The notes: generated by a model not told the origin, from the sequence alone. Positions 1 through 9,210 are shown, counted from the stretch's first letter. The stretch is DNA of 64,000 nt from Vibrio tarriae (GCF_002216685.1 NZ_CP022353.1:1240001-1304000); one strand, 5' to 3'. Translations and numbers: made by a program.

Positions 1-356
1 TGGATAACTATCTCTCTGGCCGTGGTTTTGAGCTGTTGTATGAGCACTACTACGGCGAAAAGAAAAAGGCGATTGAGATCATCAACGCACAGAAAGAGGG
101 TGAAGCCAAAGCAGTTGAGCACGTTGAGCGCTTTATGGAGCTGTTGGCGATCTGTTTCGGTAACATTTTTACCGCGAACGATCCGCATGTCGTTGTGTTA
201 GGTGGTGGTTTGTCAAACTACGATCTGATTTATGAAGAGATGCCAAAGCGTGTGCCTAAGCATCTGCTCTCTGTTGCGAAATGCCCGAAAATCGTTAAAG
301 CCAAACATGGCGACTCCGGCGGTGTGCGCGGAGCGGCTTTCCTCAACATTAAATAA
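1..356 (+). CDS. nagK: N-acetyl-D-glucosamine kinase, C-terminal part (cut by window edge)
   Basis: Cytosolic ROK-family sugar kinase that phosphorylates N-acetylglucosamine, for example from recycled or scavenged amino sugars. Only the last ~118 codons are inside the window; the frame is open to the left edge, so the internal TTG at 36 is not the true start. Visible ROK features are the stretch [17 protein letters not shown], which closely matches E. coli NagK, the glycine-rich [11 protein letters not shown] near the end and the closing [13 protein letters not shown]. These point to NagK rather than a fructokinase or glucokinase of the same family. It is followed at once by a hairpin terminator shared with the convergent DUF2960 gene. 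The assignment rests on recognised motifs; the N-terminal ATP-binding part cannot be checked here. Confidence 0.88.
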   Translation, partial: DNYLSGRGFELLYEHYYGEKKKAIEIINAQKEGEAKAVEHVERFMELLAICFGNIFTANDPHVVVLGGGLSNYDLIYEEMPKRVPKHLLSVAKCPKIVKAKHGDSGGVRGAAFLNIK

Positions 357-381
357 GTTGAAGATAAACAGAATAAATTAA

Positions 382-404
382 GGGCTTGCAGTGCAAGCCC
401 TTTT
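382..404. terminator. Shared terminator between nagK and the DUF2960 gene
   Basis: A perfect inverted repeat, GGGCTTG and CAAGCCC around a 5-nt loop, runs straight into TTTT. It sits 25 bp after the nagK stop. On the other strand it is also followed by T-rich sequence, so it can serve the convergent minus-strand gene too. Confidence 0.8.
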
Positions 405-434
405 ACTATTCAAGTCGCAACTGTGTTTTGGTGC

Positions 435-710
435 TTAGCGAGTCGCTTTTGGTTTTTTGCCTACACCAAAATTCTCTTTAGGTTGTAGCGTGATGATGCC
501 GAAACCGAGCTTTTTAAAGTGGTTATCACGGAAGTTGCGTACCGATTTGGTATCGGAAATCGCTTCCAGCTGCATCTCCATCTTCAAAAATTCGGTCAAA
601 TCAATGCCTTCCGCTTCGGCTACCGCTTCATGAATGTTGTGATGCTTTTCGTATGAGAAAGTCAGCGTTTTCTCTTGGTTTTTGTAGGTATAGATGATGG
701 TACGAGCCAT
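435..710 (-). CDS. DUF2960 family protein
   Basis: A 91-residue soluble basic protein of unknown function. It begins MARTIIYTYKNQ and ends in a lysine/arginine-rich tail (GVGKKPKATR). I recognise it as the DUF2960 type, a short family found in Vibrio and relatives with no known role. No signal peptide, membrane segment or cysteine pair is present. The start ATG has the purine-rich GAGAGAAAC just upstream in the minus-strand message. It lies 28 bp downstream of the mobB-moeA gene on the same strand with no clear terminator between, so it may be the last gene of the tup-mob transcript, but nothing in the sequence links it to cofactor synthesis. Confidence 0.75.
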   Translation of the reverse strand: MARTIIYTYKNQEKTLTFSYEKHHNIHEAVAEAEGIDLTEFLKMEMQLEAISDTKSVRNFRDNHFKKLGFGIITLQPKENFGVGKKPKATR

Positions 711-738
711 GTTTCTCTCTCAACGCTAAATAAACGGG

Positions 739-2559
739 CTAGATTCTGCCTTGAAGTGGGATAATTGTCACGCTTTCGCCGACTTTTACCGTATCAATCG
801 CCGGAGCAATCTCAATTAAGCAGTTCGCTTCACTCATTGAGCGCAAAATCCCCGAACCTTGCTTGCCTGTGGTGCGCACCGTCAGTTGTCCTTGCGCATT
901 GAACGCATAAACCCCACGGCTGAACTCAGTTCTGCCTTGGCGAGAGCGCAGATCTTCCAACGCAATCGCATTGACTTTCAGAGGTTGCCAACCTTGTTCA
1001 CCTTGCATTTTACGCAGAGCAGGTTCCACAAAGTTGATGAAAGAAACCATTACTGCGACAGGGTTGCCCGGTAGCCCGAAGAAAGGTTTTCCAGCAATCT
1101 GACCAAACGCCAGCGGGCGTCCCGGACGCATATTGATACGCCAAAAATCAATTTGCCCCAGCTTCTCTAGCGCGGATTTGATGAAATCCGCATCGCCCAC
1201 AGAAACACCGCCAGAGGTGATCACCACATCGGCTTGTTCAGCCGCTTGCTCAAGCACTTGCATCATTTTAGCTTCATCATCTTCGATGATGCCGAGATCG
1301 ATCACTTGGCAACCGAACTGTTTGAGTAACCCCGTCAGGGTGAAACGGTTGGAATCAAAAATAGAGTTGGGCTCAATTTCACCGCCGGGCGCTTGTACTT
1401 CATCGCCAGTCGAGAAAATCGCGACTTTAAGCGAGCGAAATACGTCTGTGTGCGCGAAACCCAGTGACGCCAACATGCCCATTTCTGGAGAAAGTAAACG
1501 CTGGCCAGAGTTAAACACCGCTTGGCCTTGCGCCAAATCTTCACCCGCTTGGCGCACGTTTTGTCCTGCTTTGATTTTTACACCCGCAAAACTGACCACA
1601 TCGCCGTTTTGCGTGGCTTGCTCACGCATGACCACTGTATCGGCACCTTGCGGCATTGGCGCGCCAGTCATAATCTTAACTGCTTCGCCCAGTTCAACCG
1701 TTTTTGCGTAATGACTGCCTGCGAGCACTTCTGCCACCACACGGTAGCTGTCTCTTTCAAGATCATCACTGCGCAGTGCATAACCATCCATCGCTGAGTT
1801 GCGATAGGCGGGGACATTGATCGGAGAGAAAACTTCACGCGCCAGTACGCGTTGATAGCACTCTTGAATCGCTACCGATTCTGTCTCTGCCAAAGGCGAA
1901 ATGAGCGAAAGGATCTTCTCGCGGCCTTGCTCCACAGAAAGAAAAGCAGGGGATAAGGTGTCGCAGCATGCCGCCGCACTGTTTTTTGAATCTGAACCTA
2001 CAGATTGCTGCGTTTTCTGTTCATTCCACTTCTCAACATAATCCAAAACGAAATCAGCGATCGCATCGAGAGCATTAATGTGCATTTGCGGCAGAGCCGT
2101 TTCGACCGTCTCATCCACAGCAATCGCCATGATGTTTTCATCATGAGGGTAAAGCCAAGGCTTGCCGACTTCCGCGCGGTGCAGTTCAATTTTTGGAAAA
2201 GCGATATTTTTACAGCCTTCAACCAAAATCACATCGAGCTTTTCAGCATCAAATCGAGTCAACAGATAATCAAACTCCGCTTCGGCATCGGGGGTTTCGG
2301 TCATTAGCGCATGACGGTTACGCGACGCAATCAGCATTTGAGAGGCTCCCGCTTTACGTAAGCGGTAGCTGTCTTTGCCCGGCTTATCGACATCAAAATC
2401 GTGGTGCGCGTGTTTCAGCAGGCCAATGCGCAAACCAGCCGCCGTCAGCTTAGGCAGCAGGGCTTCTAGCAACGTGGTTTTTCCGGTGCCAGAATAGGCG
2501 GCGAAACCGAGTAGTGGCAGGTTAGGGCGTTGAGGATTCTGGTGTACAGAAGCAATCAT
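739..2559 (-). CDS. Fused molybdopterin-guanine dinucleotide adaptor (MobB) and molybdopterin molybdotransferase (MoeA)
   Basis: A 606-residue two-domain enzyme for molybdenum or tungsten cofactor synthesis. Residues ~10-175 are MobB, the GTP-binding partner of MobA, with the P-loop [13 protein letters not shown] [17 protein letters not shown]. Residues ~200-606 are MoeA, which inserts the metal into adenylylated molybdopterin; visible MoeA marks are [25 protein letters not shown] and [15 protein letters not shown]. In E. coli these are separate proteins of about 175 and 411 residues; the linker here is ~25 residues. The start overlaps the end of mobA by the four bases ATGA, so translation is probably coupled. 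The gene follows tupABC and mobA in one run, which ties metal uptake to cofactor completion. Domain calls are firm; how the fusion changes activity is unknown. Confidence 0.93.
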   Translation of the reverse strand: MIASVHQNPQRPNLPLLGFAAYSGTGKTTLLEALLPKLTAAGLRIGLLKHAHHDFDVDKPGKDSYRLRKAGASQMLIASRNRHALMTETPDAEAEFDYLLTRFDAEKLDVILVEGCKNIAFPKIELHRAEVGKPWLYPHDENIMAIAVDETVETALPQMHINALDAIADFVLDYVEKWNEQKTQQSVGSDSKNSAAACCDTLSPAFLSVEQGREKILSLISPLAETESVAIQECYQRVLAREVFSPINVPAYRNSAMDGYALRSDDLERDSYRVVAEVLAGSHYAKTVELGEAVKIMTGAPMPQGADTVVMREQATQNGDVVSFAGVKIKAGQNVRQAGEDLAQGQAVFNSGQRLLSPEMGMLASLGFAHTDVFRSLKVAIFSTGDEVQAPGGEIEPNSIFDSNRFTLTGLLKQFGCQVIDLGIIEDDEAKMMQVLEQAAEQADVVITSGGVSVGDADFIKSALEKLGQIDFWRINMRPGRPLAFGQIAGKPFFGLPGNPVAVMVSFINFVEPALRKMQGEQGWQPLKVNAIALEDLRSRQGRTEFSRGVYAFNAQGQLTVRTTGKQGSGILRSMSEANCLIEIAPAIDTVKVGESVTIIPLQGRI

Positions 2560-3167
2560 GGATGTAACGCTCCAAATTGCGCCAACTCTTGTGGCGTATT
2601 CAAATTAAAAAAGCAGCTCGGTGCATCGCTAAAATCGACGTAAGAAGTATGGCATTCATCGTAAAGCAAGATGATTTTGCGATCGCCACGGGCTAAAAAG
2701 GCGCTGAGTTTGGGTAACACGCGTTTATGAAATAGGGTAAACACAGGTTGCTGATGTTCACCATCATGAGCCACTAAGATATCGCTCTCGGGTTTGACAG
2801 CCTGACAGAAACGGGCGACTAAATCATCGCAAATTAACGGGCTATCACAAGGGACAAAACCGACCCAATCGGTTGGAGCATGGCTTAAACCTGCATGAAT
2901 GCCGCCTAAAGGGCCCGGATAATCTGGAAACTCATCACTGATCACCGGCGCAAATTGTTGGTATTGGCTTTGGTTGCGATTGGCGTTGATGAGCAAAGTC
3001 GGCGTTTGTGGGGCCAACTTATCGATCACATGTTGAATCAGGGGCTGACCATTTAGCAGGATCAGGCCTTTGTCTTGTCCTCCCATACGGCTGGCTTGTC
3101 CGCCAGCGAGAATAACCCAGCTAGTGTCCGAGGTTTGAAGAGTGGGAAGTGTTTGTGTGGTTGTCAT
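2556..3167 (-). CDS. mobA: Molybdenum cofactor guanylyltransferase MobA
   Basis: Cytosolic nucleotidyltransferase of 203 residues that joins GMP to the molybdopterin cofactor, making the bis-MGD form used by formate dehydrogenases. The N-terminal [18 protein letters not shown] is the GTP-binding signature; FVPCDSPLI holds the metal-binding aspartate. The family's usual length is ~195, so the first 15 residues ([16 protein letters not shown]) are a short extension. The start lies inside the 3' end of tupC, overlapping it by 47 bp, and the stop overlaps the mobB-moeA start, so it sits in the middle of one translationally linked operon. Its product serves the formate dehydrogenase encoded about 15 kb away. 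Confidence 0.93.
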   Translation of the reverse strand: MTTTQTLPTLQTSDTSWVILAGGQASRMGGQDKGLILLNGQPLIQHVIDKLAPQTPTLLINANRNQSQYQQFAPVISDEFPDYPGPLGGIHAGLSHAPTDWVGFVPCDSPLICDDLVARFCQAVKPESDILVAHDGEHQQPVFTLFHKRVLPKLSAFLARGDRKIILLYDECHTSYVDFSDAPSCFFNLNTPQELAQFGALHP

Positions 3168-3843
3168 TTTTTTCTTTCACAATTTGCAGCAAAGGCGACT
3201 CAATCAGTTGACGATTTTTAATCCACCACTGCTTTTTACACAGCGCCGTGAGGGCATTGGTTTGGTGGCTAGTGATCACAAGACTGGAGCCGCGCTCTAA
3301 TAAATCTCGCGCCATTATAACCAATCTCTCGATAGATTCTTGATCCAATGACGCACTCGGCTCATCCATCAACAAAATAGAAGGTTTGAGGATCCACGCT
3401 CGCGCCATCGCCACGCGCTGTTTTTCTCCGCCGGAAAGCACAGAAATATGCTCATCGGCCAGCGTTTCTAGCCCGACCATACGCAAGGCCGTGATCACTT
3501 GCGCGCGTTTTTCATGCGCAGACAAGCCACTGAAACGGATGCCGTACACCACATTTTGATAAACCGTGTCATCAAACAGGTAGGGGCTTTGATGAAGATA
3601 GACAACTTCAGATGTCGCAGAGGTCAAAAATAAGCGCTGCCACCAAGGTTTACGGCCAAGCACTCTACCATTGCTCGGCTCTAACAAGCCCGCGAGAATT
3701 TTCAATAAGGTGGTTTTACCCACACCATTGTCGCCTTTAAGGTAAATGGCATCATTAGGGCCGATGGCGATCTCTGGAATATGAAATAACACGCGATCTT
3801 TAAAACGCATGGAAAGCTGCTGTGCGGTAAGTTTGATCGTCAT
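3121..3843 (-). CDS. tupC: Tungstate-type ABC transporter, ATP-binding subunit
   Basis: A 240-residue ABC ATPase for oxyanion import. Walker A is [12 protein letters not shown], the signature is [14 protein letters not shown], Walker B is [12 protein letters not shown] and the switch histidine lies in VITSHQ. The next two genes upstream encode the TupB-like permease and TupA-like binding protein, only 8 and 6 bp apart, so the three form one importer at the inner membrane. It lacks the C-terminal TOBE domain typical of the molybdate ATPase ModC, which agrees with a Tup-type system. Its last 47 bp overlap mobA. Whether tungstate or molybdate is the true substrate cannot be read from the sequence. 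Confidence 0.88.
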   Translation of the reverse strand: MTIKLTAQQLSMRFKDRVLFHIPEIAIGPNDAIYLKGDNGVGKTTLLKILAGLLEPSNGRVLGRKPWWQRLFLTSATSEVVYLHQSPYLFDDTVYQNVVYGIRFSGLSAHEKRAQVITALRMVGLETLADEHISVLSGGEKQRVAMARAWILKPSILLMDEPSASLDQESIERLVIMARDLLERGSSLVITSHQTNALTALCKKQWWIKNRQLIESPLLQIVKEKNDNHTNTSHSSNLGH

Positions 3844-3851
3844 GATTGGCC

Positions 3852-4550
3852 TTATGTTCTCAAATAGCCTTTGCCCCGTAGGGAAGAAAGCAGAAAGTTT
3901 AGCCCTAGTGCCAATGCGAGCAGCACCATGCCAAGCGCGACGCCTTGAGCAAATGCCCCTTTATTGCTTTCTAATGAAATAGCGGTTGGGATATTGCGGG
4001 TCAAACCCATGATATTACCACCGACCATCATTGAGCAGCCGACTTCGGTCACAATACGGGAAAAACCGGCGATGGTGGCGGCCATTAAAGGAAAGCGCGC
4101 TTCCCAGACTAAGGTTGCAAAGAGCCTAGGTACGGAAGCTCCTAGGGTCATTGAAGTTTCTAGCGAGCGGCGATCGGTCGATTGCAACGCACCATGCATC
4201 ATGGCAACCAGAATCGGAAAACAGATCAGTGCTTGACCTAAAACCATCGCTTGCTGGGTAAACAGCATCTGCCAATCACCCAGCGGGCCTGCGCGTGAGA
4301 GCAACATATACAACAACAAGCCGATCACCACAGTCGGAACCGCTTGCAAGGTATTGATCAGCGACAGCAGAGTCCATTTACCGCGAAAGTTGGTGTACGC
4401 CAGCACAAAAGAGAGCACCACAGAGGGGATGAGCACCAGAGCAATGGCCGTTAGCGAAACACTAAAGGAGACCGCAACGATCTCCCATAGCTTAGCGTCT
4501 AGGCTCACCAACAGATGTAAAGCATCAAGAGTTGTTTGCCAAAGACTCAT
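3852..4550 (-). CDS. tupB: Tungstate-type ABC transporter, permease subunit
   Basis: A 232-residue inner-membrane permease with about five hydrophobic helices. The cytoplasmic coupling loop ETSMTLGASVPRLFATLVW matches the ABC importer EAA motif (EA...G-A....f). The rest, including TEVGCSMMVGGNIMGLTRNIPTAI, is the pattern seen in TupB-type permeases. It is placed between tupC and tupA with 8 and 6 bp gaps, as expected for a single importer operon. Homologous permeases also occur in a few sulfate-like or molybdate-like systems, so substrate is by context and family likeness. Confidence 0.87.
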   Translation of the reverse strand: MSLWQTTLDALHLLVSLDAKLWEIVAVSFSVSLTAIALVLIPSVVLSFVLAYTNFRGKWTLLSLINTLQAVPTVVIGLLLYMLLSRAGPLGDWQMLFTQQAMVLGQALICFPILVAMMHGALQSTDRRSLETSMTLGASVPRLFATLVWEARFPLMAATIAGFSRIVTEVGCSMMVGGNIMGLTRNIPTAISLESNKGAFAQGVALGMVLLALALGLNFLLSSLRGKGYLRT

Positions 4551-4556
4551 GAGTGA

Positions 4557-5372
4557 TTACTGTTTATCCGCATTGGCAACAAAGAGTTGCTGGCCATTCA
4601 CTTTGTAATCGTTAATCAATTGCTGACCTTTAGGGTTCACCAGCCAATCACTAAATACTTTAGCGGCTTGGTATTGAGTTGTAGGGTAACGCTCAGGATT
4701 GACAATAATCACTTGGTAAGGGTTAAACAGTTGTTCATCGCCTTCAAACAGCACTTTGAGATCCAGCTTATTGTTGTAAGCCAGCCAAGTCCCGCGGTCT
4801 GTGAGGGTATACGCTTGCATTTCAGACGCCATGTTCAGCGTTGGCCCCATGCCTTGACCAATAGAACGGTAGCCACCGAAGTTCGGTTCAATTTTGTTTT
4901 GTGCCCAAATACCGAGTTCTTTCTTGTGTGTGCCTGAATCATCACCGCGAGAAATGAACACCGCGCCGCTCTTAGCGATATTTTCAAACACTTTCGCGAT
5001 GTTCTTTTCATCGGCGATTTTGGCAGGATCACTGTCTGGCCCAACCACCACAAAGTCGTTGTACATCAGTTTACGTGGTAAAACACCGAAACCTGCCTCA
5101 ACAAAGCTGGCTTCCGCTTTCGGTGCATGGGTCATCACCAAATCCACATCGCCATTTTCGCCCATTTTCAGCGCTTTACCCGTGCCAGTGGCGATCACAT
5201 CCACTTTATAGCCCGTATCTTGCTCAAATTTTGGCAGGAGGTAATCAAGCAAGCCAGAATCGTAAGTACTGGTGGTGGTCGCAAGACGAATACGAGTGTC
5301 ATCGGCACTGGAAGCCGAGTAACTGACCAAAATTAACGAAGCTGCTGCGAGAGTAAAGGTCGTTTTTTTCAT
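4557..5372 (-). CDS. tupA: Tungstate-type ABC transporter, periplasmic binding protein
   Basis: A 271-residue exported binding protein. The first ~27 residues (MKKTTFTLAAASLILVSYSA..) form a signal peptide with likely cleavage near SSA-DD. The mature part opens with the TupA signature LATTTSTYDSGLLDYLLP and continues with VIATGTGKALKMGENGDVD; the TTTS serines/threonines and the TGTGKA segment are the expected oxyanion-binding loops. I chose the ATG at 5372 rather than the one at 5384 because GGAA lies 6 bases before it and the signal peptide then starts normally. First gene of the tupABC-mobA-mobB/moeA run; a sigma-54 promoter lies ~110 bp upstream. Confidence 0.9.
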   Translation of the reverse strand: MKKTTFTLAAASLILVSYSASSADDTRIRLATTTSTYDSGLLDYLLPKFEQDTGYKVDVIATGTGKALKMGENGDVDLVMTHAPKAEASFVEAGFGVLPRKLMYNDFVVVGPDSDPAKIADEKNIAKVFENIAKSGAVFISRGDDSGTHKKELGIWAQNKIEPNFGGYRSIGQGMGPTLNMASEMQAYTLTDRGTWLAYNNKLDLKVLFEGDEQLFNPYQVIIVNPERYPTTQYQAAKVFSDWLVNPKGQQLINDYKVNGQQLFVANADKQ

Positions 5373-5484
5373 TGTGAATTCCATGACGGTACGTTGGAGG
5401 TTAAGTCAGCGATCTAGATCAGCTAATACACTGATAACACTGAATGAAATCAATTGCTGATGAGTTTATACGAAACAGAGGTAT

Positions 5485-5500
5485 AGCAAATGGGATGCCA
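5485..5500 (-). promoter_or_regulatory. Sigma-54 promoter of the tupA operon
   Basis: On the minus strand the sequence reads TGGCATCCCATTTGCT, with GG and GC exactly 10 bases apart as in -24/-12 promoters (consensus TGGCACG-N4-TTGCW). Transcription would start near 5473 and give a leader of about 100 nt before tupA. A palindrome likely bound by the activator lies ~100 bp upstream of it (5594-5610). Confidence 0.75.
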
Positions 5501-5593
5501 ACGTCATTCTTACTCATTGAGGGCTATTTTCCCTGCAAAAAGTCGGTGATTTGTGGCAAATCTGACCTAAAGATAGTGACACTTTAAACAGTG

Positions 5594-5610
5594 TGGGACA
5601 AAATGTCGCA
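5594..5610. promoter_or_regulatory. Putative activator-binding palindrome, tupA/regulator intergenic
   Basis: TGGGACAAAATGTCGCA is an inverted repeat (GACA / TGTC core) between tupA and the divergent response regulator gene. It matches 14 of 17 positions of the palindrome at 15664-15680 in front of the fdh operon. In both cases it lies about 70-100 bp upstream of a sigma-54 promoter, the usual place for an NtrC-type activator. Binding by the regulator encoded at 5676-7130 is inferred. Confidence 0.6.
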
Positions 5611-5675
5611 AATTACGCCTAGCCAATGTAAGGTTAATTGAGTCGTTCTGTCTCAATACGTTATGGAATCCCTCT

Positions 5676-7130
5676 ATGTCACCAGTTTTGGATCTCAATC
5701 AAACCCATTTATATCAAGCTTTCTCTGTTTTAGTTGTTGATGACGAAGTCGGTATGCAACTGGTACTGAAAAAAGCGCTGAGTAAATGGTTTTCGCGCGT
5801 CGATTTGGCAGGCAGCATTGAAGACGCCGAGGTGCTGCGTAGTGAGCATCACTACGACTTGCTGATTTTAGACATCAACCTACCGGGACGCTCAGGGATT
5901 GAATGGGAAGAAGCGTTTACCGATCCGGATCACCGCGCGGATGTGATTTTTATGACCGGATACGCGGATCTTGAGACCGCCATCAGTGCTCTCAAACTGG
6001 GGGCAAGCGATTTTATCCTCAAGCCATTTAACCTCGAACAAATGCTGCAAGCGGTGCAACGCTGTATGAATAAACGCCTCAATGAGCGTTTGCAGTACGC
6101 CTTGCAGCGTGATTTTCAGCGCCACTGCACAACACAAATCATCGGTAGCTCAGTACAAACCGAATTGCTCAAGCAGCGCATTGTTCAATTTGCTCCGTCA
6201 CGCGCTTCGGTGCTGATTGAAGGGGAATCGGGTACCGGTAAAGAGTTAGTTGCGCGTGGCATCCATGAAGCAAGTGGTCGCCAAGGTCCTTTTGTGCCGA
6301 TCAACTGCGGCGCGATTGCGCCAGAACTGCTGGAAAGTGAACTGTTTGGGCACACCTCTGGGGCATTTACCGGCGCGAAGAAGAGTCGTGAAGGATTGTT
6401 TCGCGTTGCCAACGGTGGCACCTTGTTTTTGGATGAAATTGGCGAAATGCCACTGACCATGCAAGCTTCCTTATTACGAGTGTTAGAACAGCGTACTGTT
6501 CGTCCGGTTGGATCGGAAAAAGAGGTGAGTGTGGACGTGCGAGTGGTGGCCGCCACCAACCGCAATTTGCAACAAGAAGTCGAAAATGGGCGTTTCCGCG
6601 GCGATCTTTACTACCGGCTTAATGTGTTGAAAATCGAAGTGAGCCCACTGCGTGAGCGCAAACAAGATCTGCACGAACTGCTGCCGTTTTTCACCAAAAT
6701 GCTCTGTGCGGAACTGGGGATGCCAATGCCTAAATGGGCGTATGAAGATATCTCTTCGATGCAAGACTATGATTGGCCGGGCAATATTCGCGAGTTGAAA
6801 AACTTAATTGAGCGCTGCTTGTTATTGGGCAAACCGCCTGCGCATTATTGGCGAGAGCTCAATGGTCTGCCTATTCATGCAGAACCTGAAGTGACAATGT
6901 CACCAAGTGTCAGTGCCAAAGTTTCTTCTGGTGACAATGTCACGAAATCTAGCTTTGGATACCCCAATGATTGGCCTCTGCGTTCCGTAGAAAAAGCGCA
7001 TATTCAGCAAATTGTGGCCTTGTATGACGGCAATAAATCGGCTGCCGCCCGCGATTTAGGCGTGGCACGTAAAACGCTAGAGCGTAAATACAAAGAGTGG
7101 GAAAGCGAGGATCTCAGCCATGAAAGCTAG
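5676..7130 (+). CDS. NtrC-family sigma-54-dependent response regulator
   Basis: A 484-residue transcription activator. Residues ~15-130 are a receiver domain (VLVVDDEVGMQ; phospho-acceptor Asp at ~65 in LLILDINLPGRSG; conserved Lys in LKPF). Residues ~150-390 are the AAA+ domain with Walker A GESGTGKE, the sigma-54-contacting GAFTGA loop and Walker B GGTLFLDEIGEM. A ~35-residue linker follows, then a Fis-type helix-turn-helix (NKSAAARDLGVARKTLERKYK). The histidine kinase gene overlaps its end by 11 bp, so they form a two-component pair. The divergent tup-mob operon and the fdh genes, each with sigma-54 promoters, are the obvious targets. The linker coding sequence holds two exact matS sites. 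Confidence 0.95.
   Translation: MSPVLDLNQTHLYQAFSVLVVDDEVGMQLVLKKALSKWFSRVDLAGSIEDAEVLRSEHHYDLLILDINLPGRSGIEWEEAFTDPDHRADVIFMTGYADLETAISALKLGASDFILKPFNLEQMLQAVQRCMNKRLNERLQYALQRDFQRHCTTQIIGSSVQTELLKQRIVQFAPSRASVLIEGESGTGKELVARGIHEASGRQGPFVPINCGAIAPELLESELFGHTSGAFTGAKKSREGLFRVANGGTLFLDEIGEMPLTMQASLLRVLEQRTVRPVGSEKEVSVDVRVVAATNRNLQQEVENGRFRGDLYYRLNVLKIEVSPLRERKQDLHELLPFFTKMLCAELGMPMPKWAYEDISSMQDYDWPGNIRELKNLIERCLLLGKPPAHYWRELNGLPIHAEPEVTMSPSVSAKVSSGDNVTKSSFGYPNDWPLRSVEKAHIQQIVALYDGNKSAAARDLGVARKTLERKYKEWESEDLSHES
6891..6903. other. matS site 1 (MatP-binding)
   Basis: GTGACAATGTCAC fits the 13-bp MatP consensus GTGACRNYGTCAC at every position. It lies inside the response regulator gene, in codons for the linker between AAA+ and helix-turn-helix domains. 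matP is in the same window (61312-61761). Confidence 0.85.
6931..6943. other. matS site 2 (MatP-binding)
   Basis: A second exact copy of GTGACAATGTCAC, start-to-start 40 bp after the first. Both copies are in the same linker-coding stretch but in different reading phases, so they are not a repeat of the protein sequence. Confidence 0.85.
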
Positions 7131-9153
7131 ATGGGCTTGGTGGCAAAAATGGCGACACCGTTTTCAAACCACCGTACGCTATCGGCTGTGGATTCTGACC
7201 TCAGCGCCAATTTTTCTCACACTGCTGGCGCTGATTGCGATCACCATTTACTGGTCACTGCACTACACCTGGAACAGCGCTTTAATTGATGTGTCTGAGC
7301 GGTTAGGCGTGGCGCAAAACAGTGTAACTCTGCTGCAACAGAAACAAGCCAATCACGTGCGAGCCTTTGCAGAATCGTACGATTTCCGCAAGCGTCTACA
7401 AGAGCCGGAAACCCTCAGTACCTTGCCGCGTTGGGTGCAAAATCAAAAAAATCGCTATGGCTTAGATTTCTTAAGTTTTGAGCGCGTGGATAGTTTAGAG
7501 CAGAAGTTTCGCTATCTCGATCTCACCAAGCGTGAATCTTTCTTTGATGTACTTAATGCTGATGAGCTAGAAAAGCTCGATCCCGATTTAGCCAAGCAAG
7601 CGCAAATCCCGATTCTTAATGCTCAACAGATCGAGACTCGGGGATTAGTCAGTCGTACCGTGATTCCAGTGCACAATGAGTTCGGTGAGATCATAGGTTT
7701 TTTGGATGGTGGTTTACTGCTCAATAACAGCACAACCTTAGTCGATCAAATTCGAGATCTCATCTACCCAAGCCATCAAGACCAGCTTCGCCCAACGGGC
7801 ACTTTAACCCTGTTTTTGGATGACTTACGCGTCAGTACTAATGTGCCACTGGATAGCACAATTCACGCTGGGCGCGCGATAGGCACACGGGTGTCATCCG
7901 AAGTGTTTAATCAAGTGCTCAAAGGTGGTCAGCAGTGGGTTAATCTGGCGTATGTGTATGATGCTTGGTACATCACCGCGTATGAGCCGATTCGCGATCA
8001 ATACCACAACGAAATTGGCATGCTGTACACCGGCTACTTAATGTGGCCGTTTTTAAAAGCTTACGTGACCAATATTTTAGAAGTAGGGATCATCACGCTT
8101 TTCCTGCTGGTGATTTCAGGCCTGTTTGTGTACCGCGGCTCACGCGATCTGTTTCGTCCAATCGAGCGCATTCACCGTGTAGTGAAAATGGTGCAACTTG
8201 GTAAAAACCAGCGTATTGGTCAAATTGGGCTTGATGACAAACATGAACTCGCACAGCTTGCCAAACAGTTCGACAATATGTTGGATCAATTGCAGCAACG
8301 GAATGAAGAAATCGTGCAAGCCGCGCATGAGTTAGAAGAAAAAGTGCAATCGCGCACCGCCAGTTTGCAAGAGAAAACTGCGCAGCTTGAGCACCACATT
8401 GCCTTGCTTAACCAAACGCGCAATAAGTTAGTGGTGCATGAAAAACTGGCGGCACTTGGTGAGCTAACCGCTGGGATTGCCCATGAAATCAATAACCCTA
8501 CCGCCGTGATTCTCGGTAATACCGAGCTAATTCGTTTTGAGCTTGGTGCTGATGCGAGCAGAGTCGAAGAGGAAATTGATGCCATCTTGCTGCAAATCGA
8601 GCGGATCCGAAACATCACCCGCAGCTTGTTGCAATACAGTCGCCAAGGCGGAGTGCAGGACGAAATCACGTGGCAGCACGTCAATCCGATCATTGATGAG
8701 AGTATTACCTTAGTCAAAACCGGTTCGAAAAAGCGCGATATTGAATTTGTGCTGGAACTGAAAGCGCATAATTCGGTGGAGGTCAATCGCCATCAACTGC
8801 TGCAAATTCTGGTTAACCTACAGATGAACGCGATTCATGCCATGAACGGCAAAGGTCGTATCACTATTCGTAGCGAAGATTGGGTTGAAGAGGGACAAAG
8901 TCGCGGTGCGGTCATCCATATTGAAGATCAAGGTTGTGGCATTAAGCCGGAAAACCTCAAACGTATTTTCGATCCGTTTTACACCACCAAGCGTGAGGGT
9001 ACGGGGCTTGGACTTTCTGTATCACAAAGTCTGCTTAGCCAATCTGGCGGAGAAATTAAAGTGCAGTCTGAATTGGGTGTGGGTAGCACTTTCAGTATCT
9101 TCCTGCCTTCCAAAAATGAAGCAAAACTTCGCGAGACCTTGCTGATTCAATAA
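7120..9153 (+). CDS. Membrane sensor histidine kinase (partner of the sigma-54 regulator)
   Basis: A 677-residue inner-membrane kinase. An N-terminal helix (~residues 22-48) and a second one (~312-334) bracket a ~260-residue periplasmic sensor region, probably Cache-like. A HAMP segment (RPIERIHRVVKMVQLGK) and a long coiled coil (LQQRNEEIVQAAHELEEKVQ...) follow. The phospho-acceptor His is in ELTAGIAHEINNP at ~455. The ATPase has N box LVNLQMNAIHAM, DQGCGI and GTGLGLSVSQSL. The layout is that of DctB/AtoS-type kinases that pair with NtrC-family regulators. It overlaps the regulator gene by 11 bp. The signal is unknown; formate, or molybdate/tungstate, would be reasonable given the neighbours. 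Confidence 0.93.
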   Translation: MKARWAWWQKWRHRFQTTVRYRLWILTSAPIFLTLLALIAITIYWSLHYTWNSALIDVSERLGVAQNSVTLLQQKQANHVRAFAESYDFRKRLQEPETLSTLPRWVQNQKNRYGLDFLSFERVDSLEQKFRYLDLTKRESFFDVLNADELEKLDPDLAKQAQIPILNAQQIETRGLVSRTVIPVHNEFGEIIGFLDGGLLLNNSTTLVDQIRDLIYPSHQDQLRPTGTLTLFLDDLRVSTNVPLDSTIHAGRAIGTRVSSEVFNQVLKGGQQWVNLAYVYDAWYITAYEPIRDQYHNEIGMLYTGYLMWPFLKAYVTNILEVGIITLFLLVISGLFVYRGSRDLFRPIERIHRVVKMVQLGKNQRIGQIGLDDKHELAQLAKQFDNMLDQLQQRNEEIVQAAHELEEKVQSRTASLQEKTAQLEHHIALLNQTRNKLVVHEKLAALGELTAGIAHEINNPTAVILGNTELIRFELGADASRVEEEIDAILLQIERIRNITRSLLQYSRQGGVQDEITWQHVNPIIDESITLVKTGSKKRDIEFVLELKAHNSVEVNRHQLLQILVNLQMNAIHAMNGKGRITIRSEDWVEEGQSRGAVIHIEDQGCGIKPENLKRIFDPFYTTKREGTGLGLSVSQSLLSQSGGEIKVQSELGVGSTFSIFLPSKNEAKLRETLLIQ

Positions 9154-9180
9154 TAGTCATCCGAAAAATGTTCTATTTTA

Positions 9181-9210
9181 TCGGTCATTTCACTTGAGAT
9201 GACCGACTTT
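9181..9210 (+). terminator. Terminator after the sensor kinase gene
   Basis: Perfect 8-bp stem TCGGTCAT / ATGACCGA with a 10-nt loop, 27 bp after the stop, followed by a short T-run (CTTTC). The weak T-tract makes this a moderate call. Confidence 0.55.

Noticed and set aside
1133..1711. 192-codon plus-strand frame opposite mobB-moeA
   Set aside because: It lies wholly antisense to MoeA coding sequence, which has clear family motifs; the translated frame shows no domain and is a codon-bias shadow.
8286..8786. 166-codon minus-strand frame inside the histidine kinase gene
   Set aside because: Antisense to the HisKA region; Ser/Cys-rich sequence typical of a shadow frame.
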